A DNA stretch of 64,000 bases from an uncultured Ilyobacter sp. GTDB lineage: Bacteria; Fusobacteriota; Fusobacteriia; Fusobacteriales; Fusobacteriaceae. Positions 34,043 to 43,513 of this stretch are shown piece after piece. The stretch lies in contig NZ_OY764866.1 in assembly GCF_963668515.1 (NCBI RefSeq), positions 558,001 through 622,000 on the forward strand, given 5' to 3'. Each line of letters begins with the position of its first letter. Positions within the stretch are counted from its first letter, which is position 1. Below the pieces are notes generated by a model that worked only from the letters and a program-made list of their open reading frames with translations, had not been told where the DNA came from and searched no databases. Position numbers and translations under genes: made by a program.

Positions 34043-34882
34043 TTACTTTACTTTAAAACCATCTTCTGTTTTTGTTACCAGACCATTTTTCAGAAGACTT
34101 CCCATGGCTCTTTTAAAGGCCTTTTTACTCATGCCGAGCATTTTTTCGATTTTTTCCGGTGAACTTTTGTCGTTTAACGGAAAGGTATTTCTGTAGAGTT
34201 TCATTTTTTCAATAAGCTTTTCCGCATCTTTGTCCATCTGCTGGTGCAAGAGTGCCCTAGGGCTAAGATCAAGTTTACCATCTTCTCTTACTCTAATCAC
34301 TCTTAGTTCTAATTCCTGTCCAACTTCATATTCTTCATAGCATTCACTTTTTGGAATAAGTCCGAAATATCTGTCGTCTACCGCAACAAAAACCCCTATA
34401 TCTTTTTGAATTCTGTAGACTGTAGCTGAAACAAGGTCATTTGCCTTGTAGTCGCTGCAGGGCATAAGGAATTTATAAATCTGCATAGTAGCAGAAAGTC
34501 TTCCTTTTTTGTCTTCGTATAGACCCACGAGATACTTATTTCCTAATTTTAATTTTCCCTCTTCCTGACCTCTAGGAAGTAGGATATCTTTATTGAGACC
34601 CCAGTCTAAAAAAGCTCCTATTTCAGTTATGTCTACAACTTCTAGTTTTGAAAGTGCTCCCACAACTGCATAGGTTTTTCTAAGTGTGGCTATAAGCCTG
34701 TCCTCAGAATCGCGGTAGATAAATACATCTAGGTAGTCTCCAGGCTCTACCTCTATATTCTCAATCTCATTATTAGGTAAAAGGATATTATCTTTAGGAT
34801 TGTCTGTCTCAGCGTCCATATAAGCACCGATACTTGCAATGTTGTTTACTCTCATCTTTTGTCTTTTTCCTATTTTTATCAT
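34043..34882 (-). CDS. cvfB: CvfB-type S1 RNA-binding protein
   Basis: A 279-residue cytoplasmic RNA-binding regulator. It shows repeated S1-like beta modules: ASIGAYMDAETDNPKDNILL, read here as ASIGAYMDAE, then VDITEIGAFLDWGLNKDILLP and RIQKDIGVFVAVDDRYFGLIP, followed by a winged-helix C-terminus (MLGMSKKAFKRAMGSLLKNG). This arrangement is that of the CvfB/YitL family that modulates virulence and mRNA stability. ATG start with GGAGT just upstream. Confidence 0.93.
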   Translation of the reverse strand: MIKIGKRQKMRVNNIASIGAYMDAETDNPKDNILLPNNEIENIEVEPGDYLDVFIYRDSEDRLIATLRKTYAVVGALSKLEVVDITEIGAFLDWGLNKDILLPRGQEEGKLKLGNKYLVGLYEDKKGRLSATMQIYKFLMPCSDYKANDLVSATVYRIQKDIGVFVAVDDRYFGLIPKSECYEEYEVGQELELRVIRVREDGKLDLSPRALLHQQMDKDAEKLIEKMKLYRNTFPLNDKSSPEKIEKMLGMSKKAFKRAMGSLLKNGLVTKTEDGFKVK

Positions 34883-35083
34883 ATTACACTCCTTTGAATA
34901 ACAAATACCCTGTATTATACAATTATTTAGTAAAAATTACAATGTAAAACTTATTGTGAATATTCATCTACTTTTTTATAAGGGTTCTAAAAAACTCTTT
35001 CTAATATACAGAATAAAAAAAATAGATTATAATAGATTATAGCACAGATTTTTTTAATAACAATTTTCAAAAGGAGATAGCTT

Positions 35084-35815
35084 ATGGATAAAATAGCTGT
35101 CATATCAGATATTCACGGAAACATACCTGCTCTGGAAGCTGTTTTAAAAGATATAGGAGATAAAAAAATATCTAGGATATTTTGTCTTGGGGATCTTGCA
35201 GGAAAAGGTCCGGGTTCTTGTGAGGCAGTTGACATTATAAGGAAAAAATGTGAGATAGTGGTCAAGGGTAACTGGGAATATTTTATATCAGAACAGGAAG
35301 ATAATAAATTTGAAGAGGTACTGTGGCACAGGGGTATACTGGGAAAAGAAAGGTTAGAATATTTAAAGGATCTCCCCCTATACCATGAGTTTTACATGAG
35401 TGGTAAATTAGTCAGAATATGTCACGCCTCACCTAGGGATGTCCTTAAAAGGGTCCACGCCTCAGCAAGTTATGATGAAAAAAAAGAACTTTTTAAAGCT
35501 CCAGAAGACTCTGAAGTTGATTCAGATGTGATAATATACGGGGATATTCACGGAGCTTATTCCCAGTGTTTTGACCAAAAGATGATATTCAATGTGGGAA
35601 GTGTCGGAAATCCTCTTGAACTGACGCTGGCCTCATACGGAATCATAGAGGGAGGGTATAAAAGTCTGAAGGAGGGAACTTTTTCCATGTCTATTGTTAG
35701 AGTACCCTATGATATAGAGCTAGCTGTCCAGTATGCCATCGATAAGAAAATACCGGACCTGGAGTTGTATATAAATGAACTGAGGACAGGGGTGTATAGG
35801 GGCAAAAAAAAATAA
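35084..35815 (+). CDS. Calcineurin-like metallophosphoesterase
   Basis: A 243-residue phosphoesterase. Metal-binding motifs occur in order: ISDIHGNIPALEAVL (Asp-x-His), LGDLAGKGP, VKGNWEYF in place of the usual GNH, CHASPRD, and YGDIHGAYSQ. The first His of the GNH motif is replaced by Trp, as in a subset of YfcE/ApaH-like proteins. The substrate is unknown. AAAGGAG is ahead of the ATG. A terminator follows immediately. Confidence 0.88.
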   Translation: MDKIAVISDIHGNIPALEAVLKDIGDKKISRIFCLGDLAGKGPGSCEAVDIIRKKCEIVVKGNWEYFISEQEDNKFEEVLWHRGILGKERLEYLKDLPLYHEFYMSGKLVRICHASPRDVLKRVHASASYDEKKELFKAPEDSEVDSDVIIYGDIHGAYSQCFDQKMIFNVGSVGNPLELTLASYGIIEGGYKSLKEGTFSMSIVRVPYDIELAVQYAIDKKIPDLELYINELRTGVYRGKKK

Positions 35816-35853
35816 AAAGAGTTTATACCTGCTAAAAGGTATAGACTCTTTTT
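35813..35853. terminator. Terminator between phosphoesterase and chromate transporter
   Basis: AAAAAGAGT...TATACC pairs with GGTATAGACTCTTTTT around an eight-base loop. T runs on both strands let it serve the plus-strand phosphoesterase and the minus-strand transporter. Confidence 0.87.
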
Positions 35854-35866
35854 GTTTAGGGTAATC

Positions 35867-36397
35867 TTATAAAAGTATCATGCCGGTCATAGCCGAAAGA
35901 AAAATAACATAAACCGGATTTGTCTTATATTTTCTGAGGATAATAAAGGCCAATATTGAAATGAGTATAGGGATGATACTGACCTTATGTTTGATAAAAT
36001 ATGTGTCTTTGGCAATGGTATACCCTGCGTAACCTATCAAGCCGACGGTGATAGGTTTTATACCGAAAAAGAAAGCATCTTTATAGACATTCCCCTTTAG
36101 CTTTATAAGGATGGCAGAAAGTATTAGGATTATAATTATAGATGGGGTAATTACCCCTGCAGTGGCGACCACTCCTCCCCAAAAACCACAGAGTTTATTT
36201 CCTACATACGTAGCGGAGTTTACCCCTATAGCACCAGGAGTTATCTGGGCTACTGATACAAGATCTAGAAATTCTGGTATAGTCATCCAGTTTCTTCTTA
36301 AAAGTTCCTGCTGGATAAGTGGGAGCATAGCCAGCCCTCCCCCAAAGGTAAAAAGACCGATTTTAAAAAATGTGAAAAACAGAGTGAAGTAGATCAT
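35867..36397 (-). CDS. Chromate transporter family protein, second half-size subunit
   Basis: A 176-residue membrane protein, one CHR domain. The family signature GLFTFGGGLAMLPLIQQEL is seen near the N-terminus, then SVAQITPGAIGVNSATYVG. It starts inside the end of its partner (4-bp overlap), so the two half proteins probably form a heterodimer that does what full-length ChrA does: anion uptake or chromate export. Transport of chromate is a family name, not shown here. Confidence 0.9.
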   Translation of the reverse strand: MIYFTLFFTFFKIGLFTFGGGLAMLPLIQQELLRRNWMTIPEFLDLVSVAQITPGAIGVNSATYVGNKLCGFWGGVVATAGVITPSIIIILILSAILIKLKGNVYKDAFFFGIKPITVGLIGYAGYTIAKDTYFIKHKVSIIPILISILAFIILRKYKTNPVYVIFLSAMTGMILL

Positions 36398-36960
36398 TTT
36401 TTATCACCACCAAGGTATTTTATAGTAAACTTAGGAAAAAACCTGTATAGCATAATACCCGTTACAGAGCCAAAAATAATCAGATTAATGGGAGATAAAA
36501 TAGAAAATATAAGCGCTGTTAGTGTTATGATGAGAAGTGTTATTCCAACTATGTTATTGGCCCCAGACCGGAAAAGTCTGAGAAGTGAATTTGCCATGAG
36601 AGCCAATAAACCTGCCCTGACTCCTGTGAGGAATTTTTGCACCAGGGCCGTGTCGAAACTTTTAGAAAAAAAAGTTACTATTATGGATATGACAAATAAA
36701 GAGGGTAAAACTACCGCAGTTGAGGCCACTAGGGCACCTTTTATCCCTCCAGATTTTCTTCCCACAAATGTAGCGGTGTTTATGGCTATGACTCCTGGGG
36801 TCATCTGGGCTATGGCTATTATTTCTAAAAGTTCATCTTCATCTATCCATTTTTTATTTGTAATGATCTCTTTTTCGATAAGGGGAATCATGGCGTATCC
36901 TCCCCCAAAAGTAACCGCCCCTATTTTGAAAAATGACCAGAAAATTTCCCATAGAATCAT
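36394..36960 (-). CDS. Chromate transporter family protein, first half-size subunit
   Basis: A 188-residue CHR-domain protein with GAVTFGGGYAMIPLIEKEI and AIAQMTPGVIAINTATFVG as the paired signatures, followed by about five helices. It begins at the ATG at 36960, which AAGGAG precedes; five upstream codons lack a site. It is translationally coupled to the next gene by a 4-bp overlap. Confidence 0.9.
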   Translation of the reverse strand: MILWEIFWSFFKIGAVTFGGGYAMIPLIEKEIITNKKWIDEDELLEIIAIAQMTPGVIAINTATFVGRKSGGIKGALVASTAVVLPSLFVISIIVTFFSKSFDTALVQKFLTGVRAGLLALMANSLLRLFRSGANNIVGITLLIITLTALIFSILSPINLIIFGSVTGIMLYRFFPKFTIKYLGGDKK

Positions 36961-37050
36961 AAAGTCTCCTTGCAAAAGCTTTGATTTTTAAAAACATTAT
37001 ATCTAAAAAACAGTTAAAATTCCACCATTGATTTTTTATTATGCCGCAAT

Positions 37051-37077
37051 AGAAAAAACCCGGAGACTTACTCCGGG
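37051..37077 (-). terminator. Terminator overlapping the stop of the HD protein gene
   Basis: CCCGGAG and CTCCGGG pair around five bases, followed on the minus strand by six T. The stem overlaps the ancestral stop codon at 37070-37068, confirming that the gene really ends here rather than at 37289. Confidence 0.9.
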
Positions 37078-38191
37078 AAAACTTCACAGACTTTGTTCCT
37101 GAATTTTTCATACAGTGAAAGTGGTTCTAGTATTTCAGAATTATTCTCAAAAATCTTTAAAAGTTCTTGATAATACCATCTTTGTTTTTCTTTAGGAGCA
37201 TTAAATCTTTTCCATACATGGTTTCCTGTCTGCTTGTAGTCGGCACTGATACATGAGATATTGTGAAACTTATCTGCACAGGCTACTATTATCTCTTCTG
37301 AAGTGGCATCTTTTTTAAAAAGTCAATCTCCCCCTGTTTTCTCGTCTCCCATGGAAGATTTTTATCTTTATCTGAAAGATGAAGGACTATTGTTGCCACT
37401 TTTTTACCAAATTTTGTATTGATATCTTCATAGGTGATATGAGAGTCCTCTATAGTGTCATGGAGAAGGGCTGAGAGAATAAGGTGTTCTGGGCACCCCT
37501 CTTCTCTTAAAAGCATGGAAACCATAACAGGGTGGACAATATAGGGGGTTGTTGTCCCTTTTCGGCATTGATTTTTGTGGGCCTTTGTAGCCAGTGTTAA
37601 TGCTCTTTGGAAAATATCGACTTTATTCCACTGGGATTCGGTGCTTATCTCTAAATATTTTTTCTGACTAATGATATGCGGATCAAGGTTTGTGAATTCA
37701 TCGGCATAGTCCTCAGGAAGTATCCATACTATTTTTTTGGAAATATCTAAAAAATCATCTCGAAGTTCCTTGGTATCATTGAGACAGTCTTTGTTTCTGG
37801 ACATATTAAATATAAAAATAATATCAGGTTTGAAGTTTAGGGTGCTTATAAAATGAATAGGATTTAGAAGGTTATACTCTTTATTTTGAGGTTCAATAGA
37901 GTTGATGTATTTTTTAAATTCAACTCTGGAAGTTGCTGAAAAGATTTCCATATTTTCGATTTTCTCTGTTGCTAGTATGAGGTGGTAGCTCGTGTCAAAG
38001 GATTGATACTGAGATAATGTGTTTAAACATTTGTTTATAAAAGTTTTTATTTTATGATTGGAGGTTGTACCCCCTGTATTCATAATAATTAAGGGATTTT
38101 TAAAATTGCCGGTTCTGAACCTAGATATCTGTTCTTTTATTTTTTTTTCAAAGTCTTTTAATTCCTCTTGGGAAATTATATTTCTTTCCAA
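37068..38191 (-). CDS. HD-domain hydrolase (SpoT/MESH1-like), frameshifted
   Basis: The N-terminal 190 residues (MERNIISQEELKDFEKK onwards) are unrecognised. An HD_4 domain follows: AHKNQCRKGTTTPYIVHPV, LILSALLHDTIEDS, then after a frameshift IIVACADKFHNISCI. The zero frame stops at 37289 after PLQKR; a -1 shift at A-AAA-AAG (37316-37310) gives FLKKDATSEEII and continues to 37068, about 373 residues in all. That heptamer is a known bacterial slippery site. It is either a decayed gene or programmed frameshifting. The TTG start follows AGGGGGG. The family hydrolyses ppGpp-like or NADPH-type substrates. Confidence 0.8.
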
Positions 38192-38316
38192 GTTGTTTCC
38201 CCCCTATAATCTATTAGATATTAAGAAAATACATTAATAAAGTTATAGTATAATTTAATCTTTAAGACAAGTTAAAAAAAGTTAATTTTAAATTAATAAA
38301 AATGTAATCATTATGT

Positions 38317-38349
38317 AAAAAAAAACTCCCCGTAAATTTACAGGGAGAA
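38317..38349 (-). terminator. Terminator of proC
   Basis: CTCCCTGTAAA and TTTACGGGGAG form a stem on the minus strand, followed by at least eight T. Confidence 0.85.
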
Positions 38350-38379
38350 CTTTAGAGAAATTATATAGGTGATTAAATT

Positions 38380-39186
38380 TTATTTGCTCATTTTTTTTGA
38401 TTTTTCTGCACAGGCTTCTACTGCTTTTATTACAGCCTTTCTGAACCCCTCTTCTTCTAGAACTTTTACAGCCTCTATAGTTGTCCCTCCTGGAGAGCAC
38501 ACTGCATCTTTAAGGACCCCAGGATGTTTTCCTGTTTCTAATACCATCTTTGCCGATCCGAGGACACTCTGAGCCGCAAACTTATATGCCTTGTCCCTAG
38601 GCATCCCCTGAAGTACAGCTCCGTCAGCTAAGGCTTCTATAAACATAAACACATAGGCCGGGGAAGAACCGCTGACACCTATCACACTGTCGATAAGGTA
38701 TTCTGATAAAATTTCAGATTTTCCGAAGCTTCCAAATATAATTTTGATTTCTTCCAATTCCTCTATACTCACCATGCCGTTAGGAGAGATAGAGGTCATC
38801 CCCTCTCCTACAAGGGCCGGGGTGTTTGGCATAGTCCTTATGATTCTTTTATCAGACCCGATGATATTTTCCACTGAAGCTATGGTAACTCCTGCGGCTA
38901 TTGTTACTACAGTTTTTGTGCTGTCTACAAGTTCTTTTATATCTTCAAGAACTGCAGGATATATATTTGGTTTTACAGCGATTATAAATATATCACTGTT
39001 TTTTACTACCTCTTTTCCGTCGGTAGTAGTGTTCACACCGTATTTTTCAGAAAGTTCATCTAGTCTGGTTTTGCTTAGCTCAGATACCCAGATATTGTCA
39101 CTTTTTAAAATACCAGAAGAGAGGATACCCCCTAATATAGCTTCTCCCATATTTCCGCAGCCTATAAATCCTATTTTTTTATTCAA
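38380..39186 (-). CDS. proC: Pyrroline-5-carboxylate reductase
   Basis: Reduces pyrroline-5-carboxylate to proline with NAD(P)H in the cytoplasm. 268 residues, normal for the family. The N-terminal Rossmann motif GFIGCGNMGEAILGG, the central AAGVTIASVENIIG, RTMPNTPALVGEGM and the C-terminal signature SPGGTTIEAVKVLEEEG are all clear. The start is a TTG preceded by GGGGGG. Monocistronic, with its own terminator. Confidence 0.97.
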   Translation of the reverse strand: MNKKIGFIGCGNMGEAILGGILSSGILKSDNIWVSELSKTRLDELSEKYGVNTTTDGKEVVKNSDIFIIAVKPNIYPAVLEDIKELVDSTKTVVTIAAGVTIASVENIIGSDKRIIRTMPNTPALVGEGMTSISPNGMVSIEELEEIKIIFGSFGKSEILSEYLIDSVIGVSGSSPAYVFMFIEALADGAVLQGMPRDKAYKFAAQSVLGSAKMVLETGKHPGVLKDAVCSPGGTTIEAVKVLEEEGFRKAVIKAVEACAEKSKKMSK

Positions 39187-39320
39187 TGTAAATTCCCCCC
39201 TATAATTTAAAATAAATCTATCTGAAGTTTTTCATAAACAACTCAGATGAGATAAAAAATCTATATATTTTTAGATTATATACTATTTAGGAATAAAATA
39301 AAACATCAGTATTAAAAATT

Positions 39321-39620
39321 AGGTTAAGCTGCTATTTATAATTAAAATTAGATTACTGAATTTCTCTGAAATTTTGTTACTTTTCCTTGATGAAAGCACC
39401 CCAAGGGCATTTCCTCCCTTCGGTCAGGACATAACCAAAAATCAAGACCTGTGAAAAATAAGCTAAATAACCTTGAAAATCCAACAGAAGTAATGAAACT
39501 CAGAAATGAATTTTCTGAGAACCAGAAAATATACTCGTATAACTCGTTATTTTTTGGCTACTCGCTACGTTCAAACATTGTATTTTCTTTATGCAAAATT
39601 GATTATATTTCTTAACGCTT
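39321..39620 (-). repeat. Degraded dispersed repeat, copy F
   Basis: It carries fragments of the module order (AGGTTAAGCTGCTA, GTTACTTTTCC, GTGAAAAATAAGCTAAATAACC, ACTCGCTACGTTC, TTCTTAACGC) but lacks the CACAGAGGACG block and the right terminal repeat. It appears to be an old, truncated copy. Confidence 0.65.
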
Positions 39621-39659
39621 ATCCTGCAAATAGGCACTTTAAGAGATTTTAAAGAGTTT

Positions 39660-39912
39660 AAAAGCTTTTAAAAGATTTAATTTCGCTTTGACCCCGTAAT
39701 TCTTGGAAACAATAAATTTAACAGTTTTCCCATGGATGGGTAGATCAGCAAGAGTAATATTTCTCCATTCGTGGATATGAAGCTTCGAAGATCTGTACTC
39801 ACATTGATCTCTTTTATCAATTCTTTTAAAAAAGAGAGTTGAATTATTCTGAGTTTGCTCCGTGCGAATAAAATTACCCCCTTCTAATCCAAGTAAATTA
39901 GTGGTATCATTT
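39660..39912 (-). pseudogene. ISL3-family transposase remnant
   Basis: Reverse-frame reading gives NLLGLEGGNFIRTEQ, LFFKRIDKRDQCEYRSSKL, then EWRNITLADLPIHGKTVKF. This resembles the N-terminal region of ISL3 transposases (LLGI....Cys-rich finger....HLPIGGKPV), with the finger cysteines largely lost. Nothing of the catalytic domain follows. Confidence 0.5.
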
Positions 39913-40033
39913 TATGAATACAAAACCTCCATCGTAAGTCTCTAGACAATTCTTATGAGATCAGATTTTATATGCTTTTTTAATTTACCCCCCCCATTAA
40001 TATTATAGAGCCAAACCTTTTGTTTGAAAAAAT

Positions 40034-40063
40034 GAAAAGACCCTTTATCAGTCCTAAAGGGTC
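40034..40063 (-). terminator. Terminator after the small helical protein gene
   Basis: AGACCCTTTA and TAAAGGGTCT pair around a loop on the minus strand, followed by TTTTC. It is 70 bp beyond the stop. Confidence 0.75.
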
Positions 40064-40130
40064 TAAAAATAATAAATATATTTGTTGGGGGTTATTTTAT
40101 TGATGCTTATTCTGGCAGTTATTAATTATA

Positions 40131-40427
40131 TTAATCTTCTTTTTTAAATCTTGAAAATGCCTTTTCAAAAGAATCCTGCATCGACTTCCAAGAATCCTCT
40201 ACCCCATCTTTGATATCATCCCAAGCTTCTTCACTAGAATTTTGAACCTCTGAAAGTTTTTCTTTTGCTTTATCATATTCACCACGAAGAGTTGACAGAT
40301 ATTCTTTTTGTTTAGACTTTATATCCGGCTTATCTTTTTCCATTTCTGCCTCTAACCTTTCGATTTTAGCACTCCATTCATGTATTTGAGCCTTAATTTC
40401 ATGTACGAATTCATTTTTCTTACTCAT
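40131..40427 (-). CDS. Small coiled-coil protein, stress-type
   Basis: A 98-residue soluble, highly charged helix (IHEWSAKIERLEAEMEKDK, YLSTLRGEYDKAKEKL) followed by repeated EEAWDDIKDG-EDSWKSMQDSFEKAF. The EAWxxxKxGxExAW pattern is typical of small helical proteins linked to general stress response or membrane binding; no exact role is known. Start at 40427, after TAGGAGG; an upstream in-frame ATG lacks a site. An 18-bp palindrome lies just upstream. Confidence 0.85.
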   Translation of the reverse strand: MSKKNEFVHEIKAQIHEWSAKIERLEAEMEKDKPDIKSKQKEYLSTLRGEYDKAKEKLSEVQNSSEEAWDDIKDGVEDSWKSMQDSFEKAFSRFKKED

Positions 40428-40450
40428 AAAATAATTCCCTCCTAAATTTC

Positions 40451-40468
40451 CCAAATATAGATATTTGG
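40451..40468. promoter_or_regulatory. Perfect 18-bp palindrome upstream of the coiled-coil gene
   Basis: CCAAATATAGATATTTGG is fully self-complementary and lies 24-41 bp before the ATG at 40427. Further AT-rich words (CTATATCTATATTAATAG) follow on the distal side. It could be a repressor site or an RNA hairpin in the leader. Confidence 0.5.
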
Positions 40469-40781
40469 TTATTCTATATCTATATTAATAGTTTCTGATT
40501 TCTCTTCAACGAAAAACATAGATAAAATTTTATTGCCCTTATTTCTTTTAAACATAATTATGGAGTTTCCTCTATTTTTTTAAAAAATAATCTTTAAAAA
40601 AGCATGAAAAGCCGTATTTGGACAAAAAGTTATTATTTTGAAGTCAGACTCATAGAAACTATTTGATATTTTCAAAATAATAGCCGATAATTAATTGAGA
40701 AGTGTTTGTTATTGTAATTATAATTTGAGCTTTACAGGTTGAAGATTTTCATAAAAGAATAAAAAGGAGGTAGAGGGCTAG

Positions 40782-41639
40782 ATGACAAAGAAAAATTACT
40801 CAGATAATAATTTTGATATTTGTGAAAATGGGAAAAAGGGTATTCTTATGGTTCACTTTGGCACAGTAAAAAATGACGTCAGAAAAAATACTTTAGGCTT
40901 CCTAAATAAAAATATAGCTGAAAAGTTTCAAGAGTTTCAGGTAAGAGAAGCCTATACTTCTAGAATGATAATAAAAAGAATATATACAAAATATGAAGTT
41001 AGAAAAAATACCCCAAAAGAAGCTCTTAGGATGATGGCGCAAGATGGATTTACCCATGTGATAGTCCAGGCTAGCCATGTCATAAATGGCCTAGAGGGAG
41101 AGTATCTGAGGGACGAGATCAGATATTTTAAAGATGAATTTCAGGAGATAAGAATGGGAGACCCACTTCTGACTCTGGCAGAGGACTATATACAGATAGC
41201 CGATATTTTTAAGAAGGAGTTTGAAAATATAGGGGGGGCAGTTGTTTTGGCAGGACATGGAACGAGACATCACTCTAACTCTGCCTATGGTATGCTACAG
41301 ACAGTTTTTAATATAAGAGAGATGGAGGAATTCTATATAGGTACTATAGAGGGATATCCCACCTTAGAGGATCTGATTCCTCGGCTGAAAAAAAACGGGG
41401 TAAAAAAGGTGACCCTTGTTCCTTTCATGATAGTGGCTGGAAACCATGCCACAGAGGATATAAACAGAGAGTGGTGTGAGACTCTTGAGAAGGAGGGATT
41501 CTCTGTGGAAGTAATCATGAGGGGAATGGGAGAGATGCCTGAGATACATGAGATATTTGCCGGACATATCAAAAGGGCTATGAATTCTAAAGGAGAAAAT
41601 CTGAAAGATAAAAAGAATGAGATACTGAAGAGTATATAA
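40782..41639 (+). CDS. cbiK: Sirohydrochlorin cobaltochelatase (CbiK-type)
   Basis: A 285-residue class II chelatase. N-terminal MVHFGTVKNDVRKNT and EAYTSRMIIKRI mark the family; the two metal-binding histidines are probably those in VLAGHGTRHHSNSAYGML and MIVAGNHATEDI. AAAGGAGG precedes the ATG. The normal task is inserting cobalt into sirohydrochlorin for B12, but no other cob/cbi gene is adjacent; the following three genes form a FecCD-type importer. In that setting a metal-porphyrin handling role (heme or corrinoid) is also possible. Confidence 0.9.
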   Translation: MTKKNYSDNNFDICENGKKGILMVHFGTVKNDVRKNTLGFLNKNIAEKFQEFQVREAYTSRMIIKRIYTKYEVRKNTPKEALRMMAQDGFTHVIVQASHVINGLEGEYLRDEIRYFKDEFQEIRMGDPLLTLAEDYIQIADIFKKEFENIGGAVVLAGHGTRHHSNSAYGMLQTVFNIREMEEFYIGTIEGYPTLEDLIPRLKKNGVKKVTLVPFMIVAGNHATEDINREWCETLEKEGFSVEVIMRGMGEMPEIHEIFAGHIKRAMNSKGENLKDKKNEILKSI

Positions 41640-41727
41640 AATCATGAACCTGGCTGGGGATAATACTGTAAATAGCCATAGTGTTGTGGTATAATATGCA
41701 AAAGCTCTATAGGAAGTGGTGTTTGAA

Positions 41728-42738
41728 ATGGAAAAAAGAAGGTTTAGAGTATGGCTGCTCTCTGGGGTGGTTATATTCTCAGTAACTCTTTTGGTATATG
41801 CCGGGATGGGGTATATCAACATCCCTGTAAAAGATGTTTTTGAAATATTGTTTAATCTAAATCCTGAAAAAGTTGGTATGACAGAATGGATTATAGTTAG
41901 GGAGGTGAGACTCCCACGGATAGCGGTGTCTATGATTGCTGGAGCGGCACTTAGTCTGAGCGGTCTTGTATTTCAAGGAGTGCTATTGAATCCCCTGGCA
42001 GACCCCTATACCCTGGGGATATCAGCAGGAGCATCTTTTGGTGCGGCTTTAGCCATAATACTGAAGCTAAGTTTTCTAGGAGGCTTCACGGTTCAGCTAA
42101 TGGCCTTTGTTTTTGCAGTAATTAGTCTCAGTATGGTGCTGAAAATGGCCACCTTCGGAGGAAAGATAAATTCTGTATCACTTATACTGTCTGGGGTAAT
42201 AATAGGGGCCTTTTTTTCTGCAGGACTCACATTTACCAAGTATATAGCCGGTGATGAGGTGGCTTCGATAGTTTTCTGGCTTATGGGAAGCTTTTCATCT
42301 AAGACATGGGGTGAGGCTCTTATCATGGGAATAGTAACCCTCCTGGGTTTTCTTGTCTTTATATATTACGGGGAAGAGATGAATATATTATCCCTAGGTG
42401 AGAAAAATGCACTTTCCATGGGGGTGGAGACTTCAAGAGTCAGAAAAATACTTCTGGTAACTGCTTCTATAATATCGGCAGTCTCAGTGTCTGTCTGCGG
42501 AATAATAGGTTTTGTAGGCCTAATCGTACCGCATCTAATGAGATTCCTTGTTGGAACGGACAATAAGAAACTTATCTTCATATGCGCTCTCTGGGGTGCG
42601 ATAATACTCTCTGCTGCAGATAACCTTGTGAGAGCTGTGCTGCCAAATGAGATCCCCATAGGAATAATGACCTCCCTTTTAGGGGCACCATTCTTTGCCT
42701 TTATATTCAGAAAAAGGCTTTCGGGAGGTAGAATTTAG
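41728..42738 (+). CDS. FecCD-type ABC transporter permease
   Basis: A 336-residue BtuC/FecCD permease with about ten helices. The signature GLVFQGVLLNPLADPYTLGISAGASFG and, towards the end, GIIGFVGLIVPHLMR and ADNLVRAVLPNEIPIGIMTS are canonical. The start is uncertain: an ATG at 41728 or GTG codons at 41716/41719 nearer to AGGA. It directly abuts the ATPase gene. Substrates of this family are corrinoids, heme or iron-siderophores. Confidence 0.92.
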   Translation: MEKRRFRVWLLSGVVIFSVTLLVYAGMGYINIPVKDVFEILFNLNPEKVGMTEWIIVREVRLPRIAVSMIAGAALSLSGLVFQGVLLNPLADPYTLGISAGASFGAALAIILKLSFLGGFTVQLMAFVFAVISLSMVLKMATFGGKINSVSLILSGVIIGAFFSAGLTFTKYIAGDEVASIVFWLMGSFSSKTWGEALIMGIVTLLGFLVFIYYGEEMNILSLGEKNALSMGVETSRVRKILLVTASIISAVSVSVCGIIGFVGLIVPHLMRFLVGTDNKKLIFICALWGAIILSAADNLVRAVLPNEIPIGIMTSLLGAPFFAFIFRKRLSGGRI

Positions 42739-43503
42739 ATGATAAAAGCTAAGGATATAAATTATTCCGTACCTGGAAAAGATATAATAAAAGGTGTGGA
42801 TCTTCATATAAAAAAAGGCCGTTTTTATGGGATATTGGGACCTAACGGAAGCGGTAAAACCACCCTTATGGACATAATATGCGGGGTAATAGCCGACTAC
42901 CGTGGAAGTATAGAGGTCATGGGGAAAGACCTGAAAAAATATCATAAAAAAGATTTGGCCAAAGTTCTGGCTCTTGTTCCACAAAACTTCAACACTTCAT
43001 TTTCATTTAATGTGGAGGAGATCCTTGAGATGGGGAGATACCCACACAAGAAAAAATTCAGCTTTCTGGGAAAAGAGGACAGAGAGATAATAGATGGAGT
43101 GGTAAAAGAACTAGAACTAGAAAATATAATAGATAAGAAAATAACAGATCTTAGCGGCGGTGAGAGACAGAGGGCGATTTTTGGGAAGGCACTTATACAG
43201 GAAACCCCTATACTTTTTCTAGATGAGTCCACATCCAATTTAGATCCCTACTATGCCCACTCCCTTTTGAAAAAAGTGAGAGACAGGGTGGAGGAAAAAA
43301 ATCTCACTGTGATCTCTGTCTTTCATGATTTTACCCTCGCCTCTCTTTATTGTGACGAGATCATCTTTTTAAAGGAAGGGAAGGTGGTAAAAATCGGGGA
43401 AACAGAGCATACTCTCACACCGGAAAATATAAAACATGTCTTCAATATAAACAGTAAAATGATGGAAAGTGATGACAAAAAATTTGTTATCCCATATATG
43501 TAG
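42739..43503 (+). CDS. FecE/BtuD-type ABC transporter ATPase
   Basis: A 254-residue ATP-binding subunit. Walker A GPNGSGKTTLMDI near residue 37, signature LSGGERQRAIFGKAL near residue 138, Walker B ILFLDESTSNLD, H-loop FHDFTLAS. It starts at the base after the permease stop and ends 10 bp before the binding protein's start. Confidence 0.95.
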   Translation: MIKAKDINYSVPGKDIIKGVDLHIKKGRFYGILGPNGSGKTTLMDIICGVIADYRGSIEVMGKDLKKYHKKDLAKVLALVPQNFNTSFSFNVEEILEMGRYPHKKKFSFLGKEDREIIDGVVKELELENIIDKKITDLSGGERQRAIFGKALIQETPILFLDESTSNLDPYYAHSLLKKVRDRVEEKNLTVISVFHDFTLASLYCDEIIFLKEGKVVKIGETEHTLTPENIKHVFNINSKMMESDDKKFVIPYM

Positions 43504-43513
43504 GGGGTTTATT

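Noticed and set aside
40490..40780. Cobalamin riboswitch before cbiK
   Set aside because: The conserved B12 box text (GCCACTG) and the usual length are not found.
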